Source of the DNA: Silene noctiflora | Taxonomy: Eukaryota > Streptophyta > Magnoliopsida > Caryophyllales > Caryophyllaceae | Direction of reading: 5' to 3' | Assembly: GCA_009801015.1 (NCBI GenBank) | Contig: VHZZ01000777.1 | Coordinates: 155,460 to 190,001 of the forward strand | Length of the DNA: 34,542 nucleotides | In this document: positions 1 through 8,800 of the stretch, piece after piece | Layout: each line of letters begins with the position of its first letter | Numbering within the stretch: the first letter of the stretch is position 1 | The notes under the pieces: generated by a model | The model's database searches: none | The model's input: only the letters and a program-made list of their open reading frames with translations | Told to the model about the DNA's origin: nothing | Position numbers and translations under genes: made by a program

Positions 1-720
1 AAGCTCAATTACCTACAAAACATGTTAAGACAAGCAAATGCAACTAGAAATACCATATTAGCTCAAAAACACTAAGATAAGTGCTAAATGACATGTAAAA
101 TTGAGCTAATCTAGGGGGTTAAAATTTATAAATAAAGCACTTATCAGTGTTCCGCGATGCGATTCAGACACAGGTTACCATGGTGTTGCAGAGATGAAGA
201 GTTGTATTGGGGATGTTTTTGTTAATTTCTTTACCTGATTGTATTGAACTTGTGATTAGTTGTACCCACTGTTACTGACCTTGTGGGTGTTTGTTGTTTG
301 TTTCTTCTTTCTTTTGTCTACGGTGATCCATTTGATATTGCTGACAAATGATGAGCAATGAGTCATGACAGGTGTATATGTGATTGCCCTGAGTTGCTGT
401 AGGGACGATTGGATAGTGCGTGATGTCACTGAGTCCTATCTAGTTCAGATTAGAGATATAGTCCGTCACTTGTATTTCTAATTATTAAGCATTTGAGTTT
501 TAATTCGAGTTGTAAATGTATTGAGACTTAATTGTAATAACTTATTAAACCGTTCTTCTTTCGTCTTATGATATGTGCTAGTTTTGGATAACTGAGATGG
601 TAACGTTCTTATTTGTTAGGAAAGGTCTTGTTAAAGACTCATTGATAAATGAGGGTGATACACCCATACAATGATTTGTATGGATAAGCATGCCCTTACT
701 TAGCAATATGAGGTTAGGAG
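1..720. other. No gene recognised; AT-rich intergenic or decayed repeat DNA
   Basis: No convincing coding frame, RNA gene or repeat terminus was identified. A stretch around 360-470 has short coding-like pieces ahead of the remnant at 730, but stops interrupt every frame I read. Confidence 0.4.
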
Positions 721-729
721 GGCCAATTT

Positions 730-1270
730 AGGTTTCGTGGTGTGGAGGATGACACGACTATGAGTCTATGACCTACTACGACCCTTACATGGTTGGATAT
801 CGCAGTCGTACTCGTCTATTCATTAGCCCCTTATCCCAACATGCTACTTATCAAGCACAATCAGGAGCCGTTCAATAATATCTTGTAAGTCTACTGAATA
901 TGCTTGCCTATTAATATTTAACAAATATTTTATAGATTTTTATTTGTGATACTATTATTTTGTTTCAGGCTCATGGATTTGCATATGTCCATATAACATG
1001 TGATAAGAAGCTTCAAGTCATGCCTTCTGAGGTGCTCCTCATTTCCGCTCCATGATTTCTAACATCTGGGACTACTCCTCTCAATCTCTTCAACGTGTAG
1101 GCTATGCTCACCTTCTTCAACCAACCAAAAAATCGGCCAAGGTAAGAAGGTTCAATTAGGGGTCATGAGTCACTCGACTTAATGGATGTGGATGATAATA
1201 TAACCTTGCAAGAGTTCACACGGCGAACTAGACGCTCTAGTATACTTCCATGTCACCCATCAATGAATTA
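730..1270 (+). pseudogene. Possible plant mobile domain (PMD/MAIN-like) C-terminal remnant
   Basis: Two short coding-like pieces are visible on the plus strand. Near 750-875 one frame reads YYDPYMVGYRSRTRLFISP, which resembles the C-terminal 'Y-x-x-W-Y-R-x-x-T-R-R-F-I-x-P' stretch of plant mobile domain proteins (MAIN, PP7-long-form homologues). Near 1159-1271 a second frame of about 36 codons ends in RRTRRSSILPCHPSMN and a stop. A possible intron acceptor (tgtttcag) precedes 970. The frames do not connect into one open reading frame, so if this is a PMD gene it is a decayed or partial copy. The family assignment rests on memory of a weak motif. It could equally be a fragment of another repeat-borne gene. 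Confidence 0.3.
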
Positions 1271-1580
1271 ACAAGGTACCCCAGAGCCTTGAAAGGGAAA
1301 GCGGTTTTGATCTTGCCTTCGAGGGAGGAAGAAGACTTGAAGAAGTTAATGTAATAGTTTAGACGCTGAATGTATTTGACATTTTAGTTGGTAGACTTAG
1401 TACCTAAAGTCTAAACCCCTCGTGCTAAACAATGTCTTATGTAAACTCTATTTTAGTTTTAATAGATAATGGTTTTTGTTCAATTTGGGTAATTGTGTTT
1501 GTGGTGTGCCTTTTCTATAGTAGTATAAAGTATGGAGAAAGGGAAACTCGATGTCGCCATTTAAAAAAAGAAACAAAAAA
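1271..1580. other. Gap without recognised gene
   Basis: This is AT-rich sequence between the possible PMD remnant and the palindromic tandem repeat. An 80-codon plus-strand frame starting at 1432 runs into the repeat array and has no recognisable features. I treat it as chance. Confidence 0.4.
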
Positions 1581-2060
1581 AATTGCCTGTATAGACACGC
1601 CATTGCAAATGGCATGTTTCCTTCACAAGAACCGCCATTGTGAATGGCGTGTTTGGCTATCTACATTTTGGTAAAACTCCTGAAAATCTGTTATTTGGAC
1701 AACTCCTGAAAATCTGTTATTTGGACAAAGCATTTTGGTAAAACTCCCGAAAATCTGTTATTTGGAAAGAGTTGTTGTATAGACAACGCCATTAGGATAA
1801 GCGTGTTTCCTAAGAAGACCCGCCGTTGTGAATGGCGTGTACCTTTTGGCTCATTTTACAGAACCTCCTAGAAGTCTGTTATTTGGAAAAACTTGTTGTA
1901 TAGACACGTCACGAGCATTGACGTGTTTCCTTCATAAGATCCGTCATTGTGAATGGTATGTCCCTTTTGGTCCATTTTGCAAAGCTCCTGTAAGTTTGCA
2001 TTTTCATACTCTTTATAAACACGCTATTATTAATGGTGTGTTTGTTCCGTGTTTCAGGGT
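1581..2060. repeat. Degenerate tandem repeat (~118 bp unit) of short palindromes
   Basis: Four diverged units start near 1589, 1776, 1897 and 2012, each with TGTATAGACACGCCATT-like sequence (the last reads TTTATAAACACGCTATT). The later spacings are about 121 and 115 bp. The first is longer because an AAACTCCTGAAAATCTGTTATTTGG segment is itself repeated three times between 1672 and 1770. The units contain imperfect inverted repeats of ACGCCATT and AATGGCGT separated by 2-4 bases, for example at 1594-1615 and 1632-1652. Reading frames through the array are by-products of the repeat. Confidence 0.75.
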
Positions 2061-2133
2061 TAGAATACGAAGCCTACGTGAACACCATTTTGACAAATAC
2101 TTTCAAAATCAATCCAAAATGACAAATACTTTA

Positions 2134-2309
2134 GGGACGCGCTAAATTTCGCGCATTTTCCCCTTATTTTGAATTTATCCCTCTCTTTTCTTACACCCGC
2201 GAGAGAAATCAAAAACCGCCCAAAATAAAAAAAATCCTTTGCCAATCGTCTTGTTAGAGAAGATTACGGTATAATATATCGTAATCGGAATAATATCGAT
2301 ATTATTGAA
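2134..2309 (+). mobile_element. Lone MULE terminal end (partner lost)
   Basis: The sequence GGGACGCGCTAAATTTCGCGC followed by CCCCTTATTTTGAATTTATCCC closely follows the left end of the complete MULE at 29859, which reads GGGAGATGCTAAATCTCGCG and then CCCCTTTATTCCGAATG. No matching inverted end is found to the right. The internal sequence stops where the Helitron begins at 2310. This looks like one surviving terminus of a non-autonomous Mutator-like element of the same family. The exact right edge is uncertain. Confidence 0.55.
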
Positions 2310-2981
2310 TCCCCCTTACTACTAAGAGAATAAAACTTCTCTTAGTTTCCCTCCAAAAAGCATCTAGGTAAATAAGGTAATAAGTACATTTTCATTCATT
2401 GCATTATTATTATCTTTTCAATGAATATATGCCTATAATTAAACTCTAATCATTTAATAAAATTCATAACTATGATTTTTTCCCTTACTACTAAGAGAAT
2501 AATAATAATTCTCTTAGTTTTCCCTCGAAAATGCATCTATTTTCATAAGGACATAATTGATTTTTTTAATAAACTATTATCTTTTTATTAAAATATAATC
2601 TTAATATAATTATAATTATACTATAATATTATAATTAAATTCAAAATTATGATTTTTTTCATTATAATAAAATAAAATTGGTATTAAATTATAAACTATA
2701 AATTACTAAATTTTCCAGTGATGAAATAATTATTACCGTAGAGAATAACTTGACACGTACTTACTATTAGTTTCGTGACAAAAAACAAATTCATTAAAAA
2801 AAATCACAACTTAACTTAATTCTATTTGGTTAGTTTTCCATTTNNATTTTTTTGTTTCATATCAAAAAATAATGGAATGAAATATTAAATATTTATGAAG
2901 TGAAAATTTAAAAAATTTAAATAATAAACTAAAAAAAAGAAAAAACTTTATATACCGCGCATTGCGCGGGATCTATACTAG
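2310..2981 (+). mobile_element. Non-autonomous Helitron, 672 bp
   Basis: The 5' end is TCCCCCTTACTACTAAGAG, preceded by A at 2309. The 3' end has a perfect 6-bp GC hairpin (CCGCGC-ATT-GCGCGG, 2955-2969) followed 12 bases later by CTAG at 2978-2981 and then T at 2982. TC start, 3' hairpin, CTRR end and A/T flanks without target duplication are the hallmarks of Helitrons. Just inside the 5' end is a 9-bp perfect inverted repeat (CTAAGAGAA / TTCTCTTAG). A second copy of the 5'-terminal motif sits at 2481. No Rep-helicase coding is present, so it would depend on another element. Two N bases fall at 2844-2845. Confidence 0.8.
2481..2520 (+). repeat. Second Helitron 5'-end motif inside the element
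   Basis: TCCCTTACTACTAAGAGAAT followed by its inverted half ATTCTCTTAG (10-bp perfect arms, 2491-2517) duplicates the element's 5' terminus 171 bp downstream. It is preceded by T rather than the A expected for an insertion site. Confidence 0.7.
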
Positions 2982-3000
2982 TAAGTTATTATATTACTAA

Positions 3001-3175
3001 TGTTAGAAGATATTGTGATTATGTTTAGCCTATAAATACAGATCAATGTAATTGTTGGAAATCATGAACGAATTATCAATAATACAACATTGCTTTATGA
3101 ATTCTTCCCTTCTCCGATTCTAATACGTCCTTCTCCCAATCACCCGACCAACCTCCAAAATAAAATAGATGAACA
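3001..3175 (+). mobile_element. Copia-type LTR fragment (fossil), probably solo or truncated
   Basis: The sequence starts TGTTAGAAGATATTG. It has a TATA-like CCTATAAATACAG about 30 bases in, a TGTAATTG motif, and an AATAATACAACATTGC stretch like the R/U5 zone of short Copia LTRs. The right edge (…GAACA near 3175) is tentative, and I could not confirm a target duplication. No coding region adjoins it. Treated as a fossil LTR. Confidence 0.4.
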
Positions 3176-4176
3176 ATTGAGTTGATCGACCGAAGGAGTG
3201 GTTTAATTTTACTTGTCTTTTGGTAAAACAAAAGATGATTACTTGTCTTTATCAACTATCATCATGATTTTGGTCTTGACCTATATTATTAGGTCAGTCA
3301 TTCCACCATATATAAATATAGTACTCGTATGTGATAATATTTCAAACCTTTACAAGTTCACTTGACGGTGTCATAGTCTATATTTAAGACATAATTGACT
3401 TGCCCTAAATACATTTAATTTTTTTAAAAGGTTAATAGCTTAATATTGGACGTAAAGAAGGTAGGCGTGGCTGTGATGCTCAACAAACCGAGATCGGCCT
3501 ATGTGAAGTATTCATCATTTATGTTGGTTTGGTTTTGCATAAAGATGTATGACAGGGAAACTGGAGTATTGTATGAAACTATGAATGAAGCGTCTGTTAT
3601 AACATTTGTGCTCTTTTGGTGCTGGGGTGTTTTCCTTTTAATACTGCAGATAAGTCGAGTTTGATAAATTCAGTTCGGCAGTAAATAATTTTCTTTAATT
3701 TTGCGATATTTTGAATTAAATTTGGGGATGCATCGTTCTTCTACAAGGAGAGGAAACCAGAGTGACGGTTCTTCACACAAAGAAAGGAAACTGTCGGGTT
3801 TTCGGGTCTCTCTACCGTTTGTTTCAAAGGGTAGGTTTTAATGACGGAGATGTCAAATGAATTTATACTTACCAAGTTCCTAGTTTACCACATTTAAAAA
3901 CAAATTTCACATCCACCCTAATTAAGTAATTATCAATTCACCCTTTTAATTAGTTATTTTAATTAAAGTAAAATAAATAATTGACAAGGATGATTAAATC
4001 TTTAAATACCAAACAAATGGTATAACTATTTGGCGCCAATTCCTAAATCAAAACAATGTTCATCTGTATCTATGGGCGGCGGGATTAGTGGAGAAAAATG
4101 CCGCCATTAACGAATTATTGAATAAATAAAATAGGTAATTGACCAAATAAAGATTCCCCCATAATAGTAGCCAAAC
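3176..4176. other. Intergenic gap; no gene supported
   Basis: AT-rich sequence upstream of the ENOD93-like gene. A 72-codon plus-strand frame at 3446-3664 has no recognisable domain and no supporting context, so it is not called. A 72-codon minus-strand frame at 4060-4278 is low-complexity Phe/Leu from an A-rich tract and is also dismissed. Confidence 0.5.
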
Positions 4177-4184
4177 TATAAATA
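4177..4184 (+). promoter_or_regulatory. TATA box of the ENOD93-like gene
   Basis: TATAAATA lies within CTATAAATAG, 86 bases before the start codon at 4270. This suits a short 5' leader of about 55 bases. It is the only well-formed TATA element close to the gene. Confidence 0.55.
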
Positions 4185-4269
4185 GTTTTAACAAATAATA
4201 GTGGAGAAAAAACCAAAAAAAATATTCAAAGAAAAAAAAAAACGAGAAAAGAAAAGAAATAAAAGGTAA

Positions 4270-5034
4270 ATGGATCAAAGCAACAGAAAAATGGGATCCT
4301 TGTTCATTGCTTCACCTAATGAAGTTAAAAAGACTCGAAATCAATGTACTCAAGGTATAATTACATGTAATATGTTCGAGTTATCTTGTACCATTTATGA
4401 TTAATGAACGTATATATGAATATTTACGGAAAATGAAAATGGGCAGAGGGAGTAAGAGCTGGAGCTAAGGCTGCGGCAATCACTGCGGTTATTGCCACCG
4501 TGCCAACGGTATGACCTCATGTTTTCTAGTATCAACAGATTCCTGGTTTGGTCGTATACTAGTCGTTTGATCTACGAGTATTAGTCTACATTTCTACTAC
4601 GTATTTGTTTGAATGAAAATGGCAGATAGCAGCATGTCGAGTTATTCCATGGGCGAAGGCCAACCTTAATTACACCGGTCAAGCACTCGTCATATCTGCA
4701 GGTAAAAACTTGCAAAATTCTTCTTTTTATTTATTTATCTAAATAAATTGCAAGGAAAGGATGATGCATATACATTAATGTTTTCCTCAGTTAACAGATG
4801 TTAATGTTATCGAATCAATACATACAACTAATCCCACTTGTATACACACATTGCGTATGAGTTTTTGAACCATTCCTCTCTGATATGAGCTCTTTACCGA
4901 TTATCATCATGTTTCAATTACTTGATGAAAAAAATACAATTATTGCAGCATCAATCGCTGCGTTCTTCATAATTTCGGACAAAACAATACATCAGTGTGC
5001 CCGAGCAAACACAGACTATGATAAGAGTACCTGA
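4270..5034 (+). CDS. Early nodulin 93-like small membrane protein
   Basis: Four exons join in frame: 4270-4354, 4447-4508, 4626-4701 and 4949-5034, all with GT-AG introns, giving 102 aa plus stop. The product carries the ENOD93 signature: QEGVRAGAKAAA (28-39), PWAKANLNYTGQAL (57-70), SAASIAAFFIISDKTI (73-88), and a polar C-terminus. Two hydrophobic stretches (about 37-56 and 69-84) suggest two membrane spans. Family members are about 100-120 aa, so this is full length. ENOD93 was first described as nodulation- and nitrogen-responsive. Later Arabidopsis work, as I recall it, places it in mitochondria where it affects cytochrome c oxidase-dependent respiration. The start is the first ATG after a TATA box 86 bases upstream, and a second Met is at residue 8. 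An AATAAA at 5132 may serve polyadenylation. The gene converges with YBEY. The family call is firm; the role is inferred from the family. Confidence 0.9.
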
Positions 5035-5859
5035 AATGGAAGCTGCACCAAGCTGAAGCCTCCTGCCCTACCAAATGCGATCTACCTGTCTTCGAGATGC
5101 CATCATCTTCAGCATCCAAGTTCATTCATGAAATAAAATAATATATTATAGGCAAATGAGTTTCAATAAGATATTAGAAATACAATGGTGTTTAAGTTTG
5201 ATACTCTTGTCTTCTTCGGTGCCAAGATAACTACTAACCAACATTACTAGTGTCCCCGGTGCTCTTGCTGACCGGGTAATGTAGGATTATATTAGTGCCT
5301 CATATTGTATCAACATGGCCATGATGTAAAGGGTTCAACAATGGATTATTTAACTCATTTGCATTTTATGTTTTCTTACAAGATGTAAACTACCAACTTA
5401 TTACCGAATTGGCGATTTTTGTGTGCTATAATATTTTGACATCTGAGAGTAAAATTGATACGAAAGAAGAGAAAACAAGTCGCCAGTCCCATGAAATCAG
5501 AGCTCAATAGTGTTCATTTCCTCCTTGCCAGCAAGTTGTTTTTATTAGGGAAAGAAGATTATCGAAATTGGCGTGAAATTAATTACTCCTTACAAAGGAA
5601 GACTACTACAAACCTAAAACAAATAAATTTAATTAGCTGGTCTTTACTGTGAAAAAAAAAACAGATCTTTGATATAGCAACTTTTAAGTCAGCCACGAGA
5701 AGAACTATAAATTCCAAAATCAATGAAATAGATCCTCTAACCTGTGTTGGCGAATAGAGGGGTTCTCCAATAGATAGCATGCAATTTGTATGGAGTTTAA
5801 ACCCAGCTAAGAAAAATTGAAGAGTGACTGCATTACAGAAATGTTCTTCATCCAGAAGT
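5035..5859. other. Convergent intergenic region (3' flanks)
   Basis: This region lies between the stop codons of the ENOD93-like gene and YBEY. It contains AATAAA at 5132-5137 for the plus-strand gene. I see no further gene. Short frames at 5455-5652 and 5583-5924 lack recognisable features, and the second overlaps YBEY's last exon out of frame. Confidence 0.5.
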
Positions 5860-8800
5860 TCAGAATGCATATCGATAAATAGCGTCAGCCACTCCATCTT
5901 CGTCATTGCTGACACCGATGACATCTGCTACAGCTTTTGTCTTATCCGATCCATTGCTAAGGGCAACTCCAAGTGTAGCCAACTTAAGCATTTCAATGTC
6001 ATTTTCCCCATCGCCAATGGCCATAATCTGGCAGAAAGTCAATAATAATTCAATATTCTTACCTATACTGTTTCCCATAATCGAGTGAGCAGTAGTGTAC
6101 TAATGGTGGATGACAAAATTAGTAGTGACAAAAGACTTTAGGTTATAGGAAAAAGTGGCAGAAAAAAAAAAAGAACATTTTGGCTCTTAGATTTATTTCT
6201 GGCCTGTTTGCCTGTTTCTGTTCCCTTCTGGTTCTAGACCCCATGGAATAAAGAAGAATGGTTCACTAAACTACTTGCACTTTTTTTTTTTATTGTGAAG
6301 CAACAATCATTAGAAGCAGTTGTCAACGCATTTTTGTTATAGGTTAAACAACCTCTTGGTGTAGCTAACATTCTAACAAAGGGTTAATGCTGCATACGTC
6401 TGACACCCTTATCTCCCTTAGCCCCACCATTGGCAGGAGCCTCAGCACAACTGGTGTTCTGCTGTTGTTTTTGTGCTGTTCGAAGCTCAAATTTGACATG
6501 ACAGTCAGATATTTCCAGGAAGTACCTGGACAACAGCAAATTGTTTTAACAATAGAAGTGAAAAATTAACGAGTGTACCTCATTTGGAGTGACTCCCAAA
6601 TGATCAAGCAGCAGTTGTACACCATTCCCTTTTGAAGTTCCATGGGGAACTAATTCAAGCATGTCCGGGACGGTTTGCACTACGGTAGCATGATCTCCAG
6701 AGGCTTCTGACCAGAATGGCCTCAAAGTAGCAGTTACTCGGTCAGGAGTGTCTAAGAAGACCAATTTCTGTCGACTTAAAATAATAAGGGAAAGAATAAT
6801 AGAAAGAGCAGAAGCCAAAGGTACCAACAGTTGGTCTCTCTTAAGACGGGCATATCCGTCTAAAGATCAAAATGGGTAAAATAGCACCCCACTTGGATAG
6901 ATGAGGCAAGCTTTTTACTAGATCCTAGACGTTCTGCTTTTGTCCCATCTATCCTATGTGACTCGGTTTAAGTTTAAGACAATTATGTCCGTCTTAAACA
7001 ATAATTTGTGGAAATACGAATATGGGCAAGTGCAAAGTCCTGAGGCCTACCTGTACTTCGGCCGCAGCTAATAGGTCCTCGATTGAAGGCATTGTTTCAG
7101 CCTGCATAGAGAGTGTAATGATAGATCAAGATATTGACAAAACGAAACTTATGTGAGTGTTGTATGAGACTATCTCATTGGGAGACCAACTCAGATACTG
7201 ATATATACTGATATATTCCACTTAATTATATACGGTGTATTTATATGGGTAATTGGTTGGTCTTGCATAAAGATGCCCACATATCACAAGTTCATAATCA
7301 TAACTTGCAATTCAAGTAGTATACTAGCACTTTTGGGGTTTTTGGTACCTTCGGCTCATGATAAACACTATGAAGGGAGTCCACAAGAGGATGATCAAAC
7401 AATGTTAAGCAACGGTCGCTGCAGAATGCGACAAGAGGGATTTGGTGTTCCCGCGAGTATAGGAAGGCCTGAAACATGAAGCATATGCAGTTCCACGCTG
7501 TTACAAATAACTTTCAATCTCAACGAAAGATCGACAGAAAAACATCTAATCATGTTTAGCAAGTATACTAAAGTAATACAACTAACAATGCTTGTCAATA
7601 CCAACCACGACATGATTCATGAACTACTCTATCAATAGCTTAATTTCAAGTGCATCAAAGGCAGATATCTAGCTGTTGAAACAACCATCTCTTAGCTAGG
7701 ATGACTATTTGATCCTTCAACACTTTCTTGTAATGTCCTATGTCAACCCTTACAAAAAGATTTGGTGATAATAAGCATAATCATCATTCCATAGAATGGT
7801 ACTAAGGCCTAAATCATGTGGCATACATCTTCTAGCTTACATGTTACTCAAAGTCTCAAAGTCAATTGTACTTTGATTATTCAGTCGAGACTGTGTGTCT
7901 TGTGTGTGAAACTCCCGCATTCTGACACAGGATGACACTTTAACAGTAAGTTTAAGCCAAAAACATGATCTGTGATAGTTAGTAACATGACCATTCATGA
8001 ATGCCACATCCGGCTTTATTAATCATAATAAAGTGTACATCTTGTAGCTTCCATGTTACTCAAGTCTATGTTACTTTGATCATACAGTTTGATTGTGTGT
8101 ATCGTGCCTGACCTCCGGCATTCCGACATGACACAACACTTCGACAATTAAGTTTAAGTGAGATACTGTGTTGCACCAGACACTAGGAGTGGAGTAACAT
8201 AGCTTAGGCCCCATTCAATCCCTTGCCCACCACGGAGAAAACATTCCTACAGACATCAACAACCAAAACTTGGAAACAGGCATCCATTACGAATAGATGA
8301 TTACTTCTTTCCATAATTATAGAGAGCAACAGCCTTTTACTAAGTCATAAATACCATAGCCTGAGAACCAGTAAACTGTTGACTAGCTAAAGAAAGCAAG
8401 CTGCAGTTCCATTTACATTCACATTGTAGGCAGAGTAACCTCTAACATACATAAAAACCAAGAAGCTGGAAGAGAGGGGTAAGGGAAGCAGGACTTCCGT
8501 ATCCAAAGTTCTGATATCAGTATATAAACTAATCTTACAAAGCTCATACCTCCATGCAAATGGTTGGATCCAAATTTCTTCTGAAAATCTCCCGTCCTTG
8601 CCGCCCATATACGAGTAAACCCTACATAAAAGTCAAATGCAGCATCAAGGTCACAAATTTTCAGATTTCAGATGAAAGGAACTTCTCCTGTCCCAATTAT
8701 AACTATGTTATTGCAAATCTGTTGCAGAAGCATGCGTACAGTAACAACAGTGAGGGAGCAAATAATTCAGCGTACATTATACATTTTCATACAAGACTTT

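Noticed and set aside
1828-2145. 105-codon plus-strand frame through the palindromic repeat
   Set aside because: The residue pattern (CCIDTSRALTCFLHKIRHCEW) repeats with the DNA units and resembles no protein. It is a product of the tandem array.
3446-3664. 72-codon plus-strand frame with a hydrophobic tail
   Set aside because: No recognisable domain, no splice partners, no nearby promoter evidence. Length is within chance for this window.
4060-4278. 72-codon Phe/Leu-rich minus-strand frame
   Set aside because: Low-complexity translation of an A-rich tract opposite the ENOD93 leader.
5824-6088. Plus-strand frames opposite the last YBEY exon
   Set aside because: Shadows of the YBEY coding sequence; the minus strand has the HAD motifs.
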